In this document: positions 18,013-27,102 of the stretch, piece after piece | Numbering within the stretch: the stretch's first letter is position 1 | Layout of the letters: every line of letters starts with the position of its first letter | From: Mycobacterium sp. EPa45 | GTDB lineage: Bacteria > Actinomycetota > Actinomycetes > Mycobacteriales > Mycobacteriaceae | NCBI RefSeq assembly: GCF_001021385.1 | Contig: NZ_CP011773.1 | Span: forward strand, 5,394,001-5,458,000 | Direction of reading: 5' to 3' | DNA: 64,000 nucleotides | The notes under the pieces: generated by a model | Database searches by the model: none | What the model was told of the DNA's origin: nothing | Seen by the model: the letters and a program-made list of their open reading frames with translations, nothing else | Program-made: the position numbers and the translations under genes

Positions 18013-19236
18013 GTGACAGGCGCGTTGTCCCACCTGCGGGTGTGCGATCTCAGTGGCCAACTGGCCGGCGCGGGCGCCACCAAGATCCTGGCCGCATTCG
18101 GCGCGCAGGTCATCCGGGTCGAGGACCCGGCAACCAACGGACTGTGGGACGCGCTGCGCGGTGTGGGCCCGTACGTCGACGAACGCCGCGGGATCAACCT
18201 GGGTGCCGGATTCAACAACCACAACGTCGGCAAGTACGGGGTCACGATCAATCTCCGATTCGACGAGGGCCGGGAGCTGCTGCGCGAACTCGTCGCCGTC
18301 AGCGACGTGGTGTGCGAGAACTTTGCCGCGGGCGTGATGGAAAAGCGCGGGTTCGGTTACGACCAACTGCGCGCGATCAAGCCGGACATCGTCTACGTGT
18401 CGAATTGCGGCTTCGGCCACACCGGTCCCTATCGGGAGTTCAAGACCTGGGGTCCGATCGTGCAGGCGATGAGCGGCTTGACCTACACCTCAGGTCTGCC
18501 CAACACCGAGCCGGCAGGCTGGGGCTACTCGTATATGGATCACGGGTCCGCGTTCTACATGACCATCGCCATCATGGCCGCCCTGCATCATCGCGCGCGC
18601 ACCGGGGAAGGCCAACACGTCGATCTGGCAACGGTGCCGGCCGGCATCTCGATGCTGCCGACCGAAGTTCTCAATTGGACAGTCAACGGTAAACCGACTG
18701 CGCCACAGGGTAATCGGGCGGACTTCGGCGAATACGCACCGCACGGCATTTATCCCTGTCTCGGTGATGACCGCTGGATCGCCATCGCGTGCCGCGATGA
18801 CCGCGACGTCGCGCTGCTCGCCAAGGTGCTCGACGAGCCGGGCCTGACAGCCGACCGGTTCGCCACCTTATCCCAACGGCTGGCCGCCGCCGACGAACTG
18901 GACGCCTTGATCGCAGCAGCCAGCGGGAACCACGACTCCCAAGCGCTGGCCGCCGATCTCGCTTCGGCCGGTGTTCCGGCCAGCGTGGTCAAGAGCCCGC
19001 CTGAGCGAATCGACGGCGATCCCGATCTCGCGGCACTCGGCCTGTTTCCTCGAGTCGTGCACCCGGAAATGGGACCCGTTCACGTCGAAGGGGTGCCGAT
19101 GAGATTCTCGGCAACAAACTGGGAGATCAGCCAGGCCGCACCCACATTGGGACAACACAACCGGGAGATTCTGGGGGAGTTGTTGGGCCACAACGACGGC
19201 GAGCTGGAGCGATGGGCGCAGCGAGGTGTGATCTGA
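18013..19236 (+). CDS. Family III CoA-transferase (CaiB/BaiF)
   Basis: This 407-residue CaiB-type CoA-transferase has the N-terminal LRVCDLSGQLAGAGATKILAAFGAQVIRVE motif and Asp176 (YMDHGSAF) at the catalytic position. I start it at the GTG at 18013; an in-frame TTG at 18004 overlaps the putative -10 box. It overlaps the next CaiB gene by 25 bases. The two may form a heterodimer, because the downstream protein lacks the aspartate. Confidence 0.88.
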   Translation: MTGALSHLRVCDLSGQLAGAGATKILAAFGAQVIRVEDPATNGLWDALRGVGPYVDERRGINLGAGFNNHNVGKYGVTINLRFDEGRELLRELVAVSDVVCENFAAGVMEKRGFGYDQLRAIKPDIVYVSNCGFGHTGPYREFKTWGPIVQAMSGLTYTSGLPNTEPAGWGYSYMDHGSAFYMTIAIMAALHHRARTGEGQHVDLATVPAGISMLPTEVLNWTVNGKPTAPQGNRADFGEYAPHGIYPCLGDDRWIAIACRDDRDVALLAKVLDEPGLTADRFATLSQRLAAADELDALIAAASGNHDSQALAADLASAGVPASVVKSPPERIDGDPDLAALGLFPRVVHPEMGPVHVEGVPMRFSATNWEISQAAPTLGQHNREILGELLGHNDGELERWAQRGVI

Positions 19237-20453
19237 GCACGCTCGCCGATCTCCGGGTGGTCGAAATCGGTGGTCAGTTCACCGCGATCGGCGGCCGGGT
19301 GCTGGCCGAGCTCGGTGCCGAAGTCATCGTCGTCGAGCCACCGGAGGGCTCGCCACAACGCCTGCGCCCGCCCTTCGTCGACGACGAGCCCGGGACCGAT
19401 CGCAGCCTGCGCTGGTGGGCTGGTAACGTCGGGAAGCACAGTGTCACAATTGATTTGAAATCGCCCTCGGGAATCGATGCATTGCGCACGCTGATCCACA
19501 GCGCCGACATCGTCATCGCCGCGGGAGACCGGTTGGCCGAGGGAGCCATCAACTATCACGATGCCGCGGCAGCACACCCGCGTCTGATCTGGGTATCGGT
19601 GACGCCGTTCGGACTTGGCAGCGCCCGCGCCGATCAGCCGGTCACCGACCTGACCGTCCTGGCCGGCGCTGGTCCGGTGTGGAATTGCGGATACGACGAT
19701 CACTCCCTGCCGCCGATGCGTGGCGCGGGTGACCAGTCCGTCAACATCGCCGGTATGTACGCGGCCATCGGAGCGCTGATTGCCTTGGCGCATCGCGACC
19801 ACACGGGCGTCGGTCAGCTCGTCGACATCAACGTGACCGCCGCCTGCAACGTGACCTGCGAACAGACGACCTACCACTGGCTGGTCAACCAAGCCATATG
19901 CCTGCGCCAGACCGGCCGCCACGCCTACCCGACACCCAGTTCACCAGTCCAGGTGCGCTGCGCCGATGGGCATTACGCGACCACCGGTGTGCTGCCGCGC
20001 AAGCCGGAGGATTTCCGTGGGCTGATCCAGTGGCTCCAGGAACTCGGGCTCACCGACGACCTACCCGAAGCGGTGTTCCTCGAACTCGCCGCCAGCCGGG
20101 ACACCCCCGTCGACATATCACTCATCGGCGAGGACGACGAGACCACCGCGATTCTGTCCGCGGCGCGAGATGCCGTCAGGTTGATCGCCTCACGGCTGCC
20201 CGCCAAGGAATTCTTCCTCGCCAGCCAACGTCGCGGGTTCGCCGCCGGGGCGATCCTTCCGCCCCACGAGGCCTTCGACGACGAGCACACGGTGGCACGA
20301 GGGCTACACGTTCAGGTGCCGCACCCTGAGCTCGACCGCACGATCGTCTACCCCGGGCCCCCGTACCTGTTCAGCGCGTCTGAGCCCGGCAAGCCAACGC
20401 GAGCACCGCTGTTGGGCGAGCACAATCACCTTCTCGACGACCTCGCCCGGTGA
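19212..20453 (+). CDS. CaiB/BaiF-like protein with catalytic Asp apparently replaced
   Basis: This 413-residue family III CoA-transferase homologue has N-terminal LRVVEIGGQFTAIGGRVLAELGAEVIVVE. In the segment that carries the catalytic aspartate I read GDQSVNIAGMYAAIGAL. Aligning the glycine-helix places Val177 where Asp is expected, although Asp174 is three residues upstream. If the alignment holds, it is a non-catalytic partner of the preceding enzyme, echoing the inert half of the tandem protein at 13288. Its stop overlaps the VOC gene's GTG by 4 bases. Confidence 0.82.
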   Translation: MGAARCDLSTLADLRVVEIGGQFTAIGGRVLAELGAEVIVVEPPEGSPQRLRPPFVDDEPGTDRSLRWWAGNVGKHSVTIDLKSPSGIDALRTLIHSADIVIAAGDRLAEGAINYHDAAAAHPRLIWVSVTPFGLGSARADQPVTDLTVLAGAGPVWNCGYDDHSLPPMRGAGDQSVNIAGMYAAIGALIALAHRDHTGVGQLVDINVTAACNVTCEQTTYHWLVNQAICLRQTGRHAYPTPSSPVQVRCADGHYATTGVLPRKPEDFRGLIQWLQELGLTDDLPEAVFLELAASRDTPVDISLIGEDDETTAILSAARDAVRLIASRLPAKEFFLASQRRGFAAGAILPPHEAFDDEHTVARGLHVQVPHPELDRTIVYPGPPYLFSASEPGKPTRAPLLGEHNHLLDDLAR

Positions 20454-20896
20454 ATCACCGGCTGACGCACATCGGCGTGTGTGTTCGCGATATCGCAACA
20501 TCAACCGCGTTCTACTGCACCGCGTTGGGGTTCACCAAGATCGGCGAAATGCATGTCGACGACGAGGCCAGCGCCCGATTACTCGAGGTGCCCGACCTGT
20601 CACTGACGCTGGTGTATCTCGAGCGCGACGGGTTCCGCATCGAACTGCTCGGTTACGACACGCCGGAGACGAGCGAAGGCCCACCTCGGCGGATGAACAC
20701 GCTTGGCTTGACCCATCTCTCATTCCGGGTTACCGACATCGACGGGCTCGCCGAGACGATTGTCGCGCACGGCGGTCAGCTACTCGCCGAGCGCACCGTG
20801 ACCTTCGGCGGCGGGAATCGCGCAATGATGTTCACCGATCCGGACGGCAATTTCATCGAGCTCGTCGAGCGGGTCACCCCACCGGTGCATGACTGA
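20450..20896 (+). CDS. VOC-superfamily protein (glyoxalase/epimerase/dioxygenase fold)
   Basis: This 148-residue protein has two beta-alpha-beta-beta-beta modules of the vicinal oxygen chelate fold. Likely metal ligands are His in LTHIGVCVRD and LTHLSFRVTD and Glu in GNFIELVE. Length and motif pattern resemble methylmalonyl-CoA epimerase or glyoxalase-type enzymes. In a CoA-thioester operon an acyl-CoA epimerase role is plausible, because an epimerase would feed the correct stereoisomer to the CaiB or dehydrogenase steps. It starts with GTG in a GTGA overlap with the CaiB gene and is last in its operon. Confidence 0.82.
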   Translation: MNHRLTHIGVCVRDIATSTAFYCTALGFTKIGEMHVDDEASARLLEVPDLSLTLVYLERDGFRIELLGYDTPETSEGPPRRMNTLGLTHLSFRVTDIDGLAETIVAHGGQLLAERTVTFGGGNRAMMFTDPDGNFIELVERVTPPVHD

Positions 20897-20902
20897 TCAA
20901 TT

Positions 20903-20925
20903 GTGCACACTTCGTTTATCTGTTC
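20903..20925. promoter_or_regulatory. Recurrent dyad, site E (GTGCA-N13-TGTTC)
   Basis: The right arm is perfect and the left arm matches 3 of 5. The CAATTGTGCA sequence at its left edge is repeated at site G. It ends 22 bases before the P450 ATG, between two same-strand operons. Confidence 0.56.
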
Positions 20926-20935
20926 CGTCGGATGG

Positions 20936-20941
20936 TAAAGT
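20936..20941 (+). promoter_or_regulatory. Putative -10 hexamer (TAAAGT) for a leaderless transcript
   Basis: This TANNNT box begins 10 bases after site E and ends 6 bases before the P450 ATG at 20948, the same geometry as at 9254. Confidence 0.35.
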
Positions 20942-20947
20942 CCATTG

Positions 20948-22141
20948 ATGCCCGCGATCAGCGAGTTGGTGTACTCGCCTTTCTCCAAGGCGATCTTCGA
21001 TGACCCGTACCCGGTATACCGGCGCTTGCGTGACGAGGCCCCGGTGTACCGCGATCCCGAAGACCGCTGGTGGGTTCTGTCCCGATTCGAAGACGTCGCC
21101 GGCGCGCTACGCGATTGGGAGACGTACTCCTCCAAGTTGGGCCCCGCCCCGGAAAATCCCGACAACGACGGCCGCAAGTATTCGGTGATCTCGATGGACC
21201 CGCCACGGCACGACCGCATCCGTGGCGTACTCAAGGGGTTTTTCACACCCAAAGCTGTTGCCGCCATGGAGGGCGCCCTGCGTGCGGTCGTCGACCACCA
21301 CATGGACCGTCTCAAGCCCGGCACCACAGTCGACGCCATGGAGGCGTTCGCCTTCTCGGTGCCCACCGATGTCATCGGCGACCTACTGGGCGTTCCTCAG
21401 GCCGACCGCGAGCAACTGCGGGTGTGGTGGGAGGCATTCCTCACCCGGCACGAGGGCGAAGTGGCGATGCCGCAGAGCGCCGTCGACGCCAACCGCAAGA
21501 TCAGCGCCTACATCGGGGACCTCATCGAAAAACGGCGTACCAACCCCGGCGACGATCTCATCAGCATCGTGCTGCAGGCGACGTTTCACGACCCGGAGGT
21601 CGGCCGGGACCGGGCACTGACCGCGCACGAGGTGCTGATGTTCTGCAATCTGTTGTCGGCCGCGGGCTCGGAGACCACGCAGAAGCTGATCTCGAACGGG
21701 CTGGTCGCAATGCACGACCACCCCGACCAGTGGCAGCGAATCGTCAACGACCACAGCCTGATTCCGACTGCGGTCAACGAGGCGCTGCGCTACGACACCC
21801 CCAGCCACTGGGTCGCACGCACATTGACTCGGCCGGTCGAACTACACGGCGTGCCGATGGCCGCCGGCGATTGGGTCTTGTTGCTTCTCGGCAGCGCGAA
21901 CCGCGACGAGCGCCGCTACGACGAACCCGACCGGTTTGTCCTCGACCGGCCGCGCGGTACCGACGTGTACTTCGGCTGGGGCATCCACATCTGCCTGGGG
22001 CAGTGGTTGGCCCGGCGCGAGGCGCAGATGGTCTTCGAGTACGTGGCAAAGAACTTCCCCGACTACACCATTGGCGCACACGAGCGTGTGTTGACCGCGA
22101 CGGTTCGCGGTTACACCAGCGTCGAAATGACCCTTCGCTGA
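20948..22141 (+). CDS. Cytochrome P450
   Basis: This 397-residue P450 has the I-helix LLSAAGSETTQKL, the ExxR helix NEALRYD and the haem loop FGWGIHICLGQWLARRE. ATG at 20948 is preferred over a TTG three bases upstream. There is no Shine-Dalgarno but a close TANNNT box, so it may be leaderless. It is followed after 2 bases by the frameshifted acyl-CoA ligase. An operon of hydroxylase and CoA ligase suggests oxidation of a side chain to an acid that is then CoA-activated. The redox partner is not local. Confidence 0.92.
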   Translation: MPAISELVYSPFSKAIFDDPYPVYRRLRDEAPVYRDPEDRWWVLSRFEDVAGALRDWETYSSKLGPAPENPDNDGRKYSVISMDPPRHDRIRGVLKGFFTPKAVAAMEGALRAVVDHHMDRLKPGTTVDAMEAFAFSVPTDVIGDLLGVPQADREQLRVWWEAFLTRHEGEVAMPQSAVDANRKISAYIGDLIEKRRTNPGDDLISIVLQATFHDPEVGRDRALTAHEVLMFCNLLSAAGSETTQKLISNGLVAMHDHPDQWQRIVNDHSLIPTAVNEALRYDTPSHWVARTLTRPVELHGVPMAAGDWVLLLLGSANRDERRYDEPDRFVLDRPRGTDVYFGWGIHICLGQWLARREAQMVFEYVAKNFPDYTIGAHERVLTATVRGYTSVEMTLR

Positions 22142-22143
22142 CC

Positions 22144-23771
22144 GTGTCGAGCACTTCCGCTCTCGAGCTCTGGGAGCTTCGCGACACACCAGGTGATCTC
22201 CGTGAGAGGTACCTCCGTCAGGGCTGGTGGGACTCGCGAAGCCTCGGCCAGCTGATCGACGACGCCCTCGCACCGTGCGCCGACCTTCCGTTCGTCGTGC
22301 ATTCGGCTCAGCGCCCCTGGCGTGGCTCGATCGGCGAGGTGGCCCGTTCTGCACGGAACTTCGCTTCGTGGTTGAGGCATCACGGAATTGGCGAGGGCGA
22401 CGTCGTTGCGTTGCAGTTGCCGAACTGCGTCGAGGCGGCCATCGCTTTCTGGGGAGCGGCGATGGCCGGCGCGATAGTCGTTCCGGTTGTGCACTTCTAC
22501 GGTGCACGAGAACTCGACCACATCCTCCGCACGACCCATCCTGCTCTTCTGGTCAGCCCTGATCGATTCGGCGGACTGGACTATCTCGAAGCACTGTCGC
22601 CCCTGGTGGCCGAACTCGATGTCCCCTGGCTCGTGGTTGCCGAGCGGCACGCCGCTCTGCCTCAGTATGTTTCGTGCTTTGAGGCGACGCTCGACACTTC
22701 TGCGACCGGACATGCGTTGCCTGTCGCCCCGACGGTCCGGCGATCGTTGCCTTCACGTCCGGCACCACGCGAGCCCCCAAGGGCGTCATTCACTCGCACC
22801 GCACGATCGGTTTCGAGGCCCGACAGAGTGCGGGCATCTCGCCGGTCGGCGGGCCGCCGCCGTTGGTGGGCGCACCTGTCGGCCACTTCATGGGAATGTT
22901 GAGCGCCTTACTCGGATCGCTGATTCGACAGACGCCGGTTCATCTGCTCGACAAATGGGATCCACAGCGGGTCTTAGGTCTGATGCTCGAGGAACGGATC
23001 GGTGTCAACGGTGGAGCACCGTACTTCTTCACCAGCCTGCTGGAACACCCGAACTTCACCCCAGATCACCTGCGCTACATGCCAGCTGCTGGCCTAGGGG
23101 GTGCGCCGGTACCCGCACCTTTCACACGCCGGTTGGACGCCATGGGTATCGCGGTGATGCGCTGCTATGGCAGCACGGAGCACCCCACCGTCACCGGGTG
23201 CGCATTCCAGGCGCCCGCCGACAAGCGGCTCACCACCGACGGACACGCGCTGACCGGTGCGGAATTCAAATTGGGTGAACACGACGAGATCTTGTCGCGC
23301 GGTGCGGACCTCTTCGTCGGGTACACCGACGCTGAACTCACTGCCGAGGTATTTGACGACGACGGCTGGTATCGGACCGGGGACGTCGGCTGCATAGATG
23401 CCGACGGTTACCTCACCATCACCGACCGTATCTCCGACATCATCATTCGCGGCGGCGAGAACATCTCGGCCAAGGAGGTGGAGGAGGTGCTCATGACGAT
23501 TCCGAATATCGCTGAAGTCGCCGTCGTCGGCGTGACGGATGAGAGATTGGGCGAACGCCCGATCGCTGTGCTCCGCACATCCGGTGGCGATTCCGCGCCC
23601 GATCTCGAAACAGTGCGCCGGCAGCTGGCTTCGGCCTCGTTGGCGAAGCAGAAATGGCCGGAGGCCATTCGACAGGTGTCGGAGTTTCCGCGGACCCCGT
23701 CGGGGAAGATCCAGAAGTTCAAGCTTCGCATGCAACTGCAAGCACACGATCTGGACAACGAGATCTGTTAG
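22144..23771 (+). pseudogene. Acyl-CoA synthetase (AMP-binding), one-base frameshift
   Basis: Both halves of an ANL-family acyl-CoA ligase are present but in different frames. From the GTG at 22144 the frame reads YLRQGWWDSRSLGQLIDDAL to about 22730. From about 22731 the reading continues one frame over with the P-loop AFTSGTTRAPKGVIHSH, then DGWYRTGDVG, ITDRISDIIIRGGENISAKE and the C-terminal catalytic lysine region RTPSGKIQKF. A single missing base in the gtcgccccgac stretch (about 22723-22733) would restore a product of about 542 residues. The rest shows no decay, so this is a recent mutation or a sequencing error. Upstream is a P450, downstream a convergent phosphotransferase. Confidence 0.85.
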
Positions 23772-23792
23772 GGCGGTTCGGAATCGTGACCG

Positions 23793-25121
23793 TCAAGTCA
23801 GCGCGGCGAGATGCCCGATTCCGCCCGGGGCGCTCAATACCGGTTCGAGCAGCAACATCTGGCGCATGCATCGGCGATGCAGCAACCGGATCAGAGCGGC
23901 ATCGTGTTCCGGGCCGGCCTCGCGGATGAAGTCCTCCAGCAGTGCGTCGCCAGTTACCCGATCGACAAGTCGCTGCCCGGTCAACGTGCCGACATCGGCG
24001 AGGTCGGCCGATACGATCGCTGGCTCATACTCGTTGATCCGGGCCGCGAACCGGGCCACGGAAGCGACTGTGTCACGGTGGTATTCAGCGATGCCGGGCG
24101 CAGCGTCGAGCCCCTCGATCATGGCGGGCAATCCGCCAACCACTCCCAGGTACTCGTGCCTGGCGGGGGCAGGTAACGACACCTCTTCCAATCGGACGTC
24201 GGCCTGGCGTGCAATGGATTCGATTGCGTGCAAGGACAACTGATGAAACCACTCGACGTACTGCAAGATCTCCGGGAGCGCCAGGTCCAGGTGCAGTGCG
24301 ATCACCAGACCAAGCGGGGTGCACAGCGCGAACTTCGCGGTATGGAATTCGATGGCGGCCCGATCGAGCGGCTCGCCGGAAATTTCCTCGTAGCGATTCA
24401 GCACCCTGGCGAGATCGCCCATCGGCTCAGTCGCGTTGCGCAATCGAAGTCCCGCAAGGTCGTGAGCGACGTCGCCGATATGCGCCAGTTCCACATCGAG
24501 CAGCCCGGTGATCCGCCGGTCATCGAACATGAACTGTCCGGAGTCGCCCAGGACAAAGCGCGCTTCGCCCCGGCCGGGCGGGATGTTCCGCCGCAGCCAA
24601 CCGATACCGAACTCCAGCAACGGTTCCGGGCGCCGCTTGAATTCACGGTAGCGGGTCACGAATCCGTCGAAGAAGTCCAGCGCGACCGCCTCGGCCGTCG
24701 TTGGGATGCCCATTCCGAGGTCCCCGAATGCCGTCGGATCGATCCGGTGCACGGCCGCAAGAGCGTCGACGTAGCCGTCCATCACCGCGTCGACTTCACG
24801 GTCGTCGGCCACCGTACCGAGGTTCGCTTCACCGGGCAGCCAGTCCATCACCACCGGCCCGCCGCCGCCGATTTCGGCGTGCACATGTGGGACCGGGATC
24901 GAGTGAGCCTCCATCACCCGCAGAATCGCCGCCTCGCGACCGACGTCCATCGTGCCGAAACCGTCACGGTTGCCCCGCACATACAGACGAACTGCCCTGC
25001 CCTCACGGTGGGCGACGACAAACCACGCCGGCCGCCAACGCTGCTGGCGCTCGAAACTCGCCACCTCGCCGACGTTGTCGGTCACCCAGTCACGGACGAC
25101 GTCGTCCAACGGTTGCGTCAA
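23793..25121 (-). CDS. APH-like phosphotransferase with altered catalytic loop
   Basis: This 442-residue protein has the aminoglycoside-phosphotransferase (kinase-like) fold. The Brenner loop, usually HGDxxxxN, reads VLGDSGQFMFDD: His to Leu, the Asp kept, the Asn apparently Gln after a two-residue shortening. The metal-binding Asp is present in LLDVELAHIGD. Related kinase domains in human ACAD10/ACAD11 phosphorylate 4-hydroxyacyl-CoA before a dehydrogenase acts. Here a dehydrogenase pair sits divergently nearby, so a similar role is possible. The TTG start overlaps the SDR stop (TTGA). The C-terminal 150 residues (from about LSLPAPARHEYLG) have no motif I recognise. Confidence 0.78.
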   Translation of the reverse strand: MTQPLDDVVRDWVTDNVGEVASFERQQRWRPAWFVVAHREGRAVRLYVRGNRDGFGTMDVGREAAILRVMEAHSIPVPHVHAEIGGGGPVVMDWLPGEANLGTVADDREVDAVMDGYVDALAAVHRIDPTAFGDLGMGIPTTAEAVALDFFDGFVTRYREFKRRPEPLLEFGIGWLRRNIPPGRGEARFVLGDSGQFMFDDRRITGLLDVELAHIGDVAHDLAGLRLRNATEPMGDLARVLNRYEEISGEPLDRAAIEFHTAKFALCTPLGLVIALHLDLALPEILQYVEWFHQLSLHAIESIARQADVRLEEVSLPAPARHEYLGVVGGLPAMIEGLDAAPGIAEYHRDTVASVARFAARINEYEPAIVSADLADVGTLTGQRLVDRVTGDALLEDFIREAGPEHDAALIRLLHRRCMRQMLLLEPVLSAPGGIGHLAALT

Positions 25122-25915
25122 GGACCGAACACGCCTGGCGACTTGGAGTAGTCGACCGTGGACAGCTCCGTCATTCCACCGTCGATGTGCAACACCGTGC
25201 CGGTGACGAAGGCAGCGTCGTCACTGGCCAGGAACGCCACCGCCGGCGCGATTTCGGTGTCGGGGTCGGCGCCCCGCTTCATCGGCGACGCATCGGCGGT
25301 CCGGGTGTAGTTGTCCCACTCGGTGCCGATCATGTCGCGCTGGACGTCGGTGAGCGCGAACGGGCACACCGCGTTGACCCGGATACCGTCTTGGGCCCAC
25401 TCGTTGGCGGCCACTTTGGTGAGTGCGCCGATTGCGCCCTTGGCCGCCGAGTAGGGCCCGGTATAGGCGATACCGGCCAACGCCGAGCCGGACACGAAGT
25501 TGATCACCGATGCTTTGCCCGCGGCTTTGAGGAACGGATGTGCGATCTGCATGAACCGGAACGTCGCCTTGGGCCCGGTGGCCTCGGATAATTCCCAGTC
25601 CTTATCGGTCACCAGCTCCAGGGCCTTCGGCATCGCGAAGTACTGTGCGGCATTCACCAGGACGTGCAGCACACCCGAGGCCGCGGCGGCCTCGACCGCA
25701 CCGGAGATTTCGTCACGCTTGGCCACATTGGCTTTGACGAACGAGGCGGCGCCGCCGTCCCGCTCGATCAATTCGATGCACTCAGCCGCCTTGTCGTCAT
25801 TGAGGTCGACGATGGTGACGTGGGCACCCTCGGCCGCCAGCCGTCGCGATATCGCCCGGCCCAGCCCTTGAGCGCCGCCGGTCACCAATGCTTTTCGGTC
25901 ATCGAGCCGTGCCAA
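25118..25915 (-). CDS. Short-chain dehydrogenase/reductase
   Basis: This 265-residue classical SDR has TGGAQGLGRAI for dinucleotide binding, LVNAAQ as the structural motif, and Ser (NFVSGSA) with YSAAK as catalytic residues; HIDGGMTEL is near the C-terminus. The start is TTG at 25915, with GGAGG six bases upstream and no in-frame ATG or GTG nearby, so it is well supported. It is the first gene of a two-gene leftward unit with the phosphotransferase. Dyad site F begins 17 bases upstream. The substrate is probably a hydroxyl group on an acyl-CoA or ring intermediate. Confidence 0.88.
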   Translation of the reverse strand: MARLDDRKALVTGGAQGLGRAISRRLAAEGAHVTIVDLNDDKAAECIELIERDGGAASFVKANVAKRDEISGAVEAAAASGVLHVLVNAAQYFAMPKALELVTDKDWELSEATGPKATFRFMQIAHPFLKAAGKASVINFVSGSALAGIAYTGPYSAAKGAIGALTKVAANEWAQDGIRVNAVCPFALTDVQRDMIGTEWDNYTRTADASPMKRGADPDTEIAPAVAFLASDDAAFVTGTVLHIDGGMTELSTVDYSKSPGVFGP

Positions 25916-25932
25916 GGGGATCCTCCCGCATG

Positions 25933-25955
25933 TAACAGTTGAACACTTTGCGTTC
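25933..25955. promoter_or_regulatory. Recurrent dyad, site F (TAACA-N13-CGTTC)
   Basis: It matches 8 of 10 arm positions. An inner GAAC-N7-GTTC (25941-25955) is present. It lies in the spacer between the leftward SDR and the rightward acyl-CoA dehydrogenase pair, close to the SDR. Confidence 0.56.
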
Positions 25956-26045
25956 TATCATTCAGTATGATGGCAGACCGTCACGGCCAGCGCCAGGAAG
26001 GGTTCCGAATGCGGGTACCAGCGGAGCGCGATTAGGAGCATCCGG

Positions 26046-27089
26046 ATGTACATCGGTCTCACCGACGAACAGGAGCTGCTGCGCGACACGACGGCGCGCC
26101 TAGCCGACCAGCTGGCCACCGTCGATCCCGACGCGATATCCAGCGGTGATCAGCTCGACAACGACTGGCGCGAAGTCGTCGCGCTCGGCGTTCCTGCACT
26201 GCGGGCGCCGGAGGTATGGGAGCTGGACGCGAGCGGCGTCGAAACTGCCGTCGTGGTCGAGGAATTCGCGCGCCGCCTCTGTGCTGTCCCGGTACTGGGC
26301 CAGGGCGCACTCGCGACAGAACTGTTGCACGCAGCCGGGGCGGACAAAGAGATCGAACTGGTCGCCGACGGGACACTACGCCTGGCGCCACTGCTGAGCC
26401 CTGATCTCACCGGGTTCGCCGCCCGGCCCGAGGGTGCGATCGCGTTCGATGCCGCCGGAGCCACTCATGCCCTGGCAGCGATCGACGACGACGGACACCG
26501 ACGCTTGGTGTACGCCCCGATCGACGCAGTGCAGGCCGGCGGCCTCGACCTCACCCGCGCATTGGGCACCGTGAGCACGTTTGATCTGGACTCCGCCACG
26601 ACGGCCGGGCAGCCGATCGACGCCCAGCGCTGGACCAAAGCCAACGCGCTGGCACTGACCGTCGTCGCCGCAGACCTGGTCGGTGTGATGGCGGGCGCGC
26701 TCGACGATGCCGTGCGTTACGCGGGTGAACGAGTCCAGTTTGGCGTCAAAATCGGCTCATTCCAGGCGATTCAGCACCTCCTTGCAGACTCCCTTGCCCG
26801 GCTCGAAGGCGCCAGAAGCTGCCTATGGCACGCCGCCTGGGCTGTTGATCACCTTCCGGCCGATGAGGCCATGCTCGCCGCGCGCACCGCGAAGGCCTAC
26901 TCGTCGGCGGCCGGGCGAGACGTCGTCGAGACCGCTATCCAGGTGCTCGGCGGGATCTCGATCACCTGGGAGCATCTGGCGCATGTGCGGCTGCGCCGAA
27001 CGTTGTTGAACCGCCGGCTATTCGGCGATGAAGCCGCCCACTATCAGGCGATCGCGCAGCTGCGCCTCGCCGACCGAGACCTGGGTTAG
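26046..27089 (+). CDS. Acyl-CoA dehydrogenase, beta-type subunit
   Basis: This 347-residue acyl-CoA dehydrogenase homologue of the short, beta type lacks the EPxAGSD flavin motif. It has RVQFGVKIGSFQAIQHLLAD and the C-terminal GGISITWEHLAHVRLRRTLL. AGGAG lies 7 bases before the ATG. It precedes an alpha-type subunit by 13 bases, so the order is beta then alpha, opposite to the pair at 9700-11938. It probably forms an alpha2-beta2 flavoenzyme with the next product. Confidence 0.87.
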   Translation: MYIGLTDEQELLRDTTARLADQLATVDPDAISSGDQLDNDWREVVALGVPALRAPEVWELDASGVETAVVVEEFARRLCAVPVLGQGALATELLHAAGADKEIELVADGTLRLAPLLSPDLTGFAARPEGAIAFDAAGATHALAAIDDDGHRRLVYAPIDAVQAGGLDLTRALGTVSTFDLDSATTAGQPIDAQRWTKANALALTVVAADLVGVMAGALDDAVRYAGERVQFGVKIGSFQAIQHLLADSLARLEGARSCLWHAAWAVDHLPADEAMLAARTAKAYSSAAGRDVVETAIQVLGGISITWEHLAHVRLRRTLLNRRLFGDEAAHYQAIAQLRLADRDLG

Positions 27090-27102
27090 CCCGCGGAGGA
27101 CC

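Noticed and set aside
22144..23771. Programmed ribosomal frameshifting in the ligase gene
   Set aside because: There is no slippery heptamer or downstream stem I can see, and ligases of this family are not known to use recoding. A missing base is simpler.
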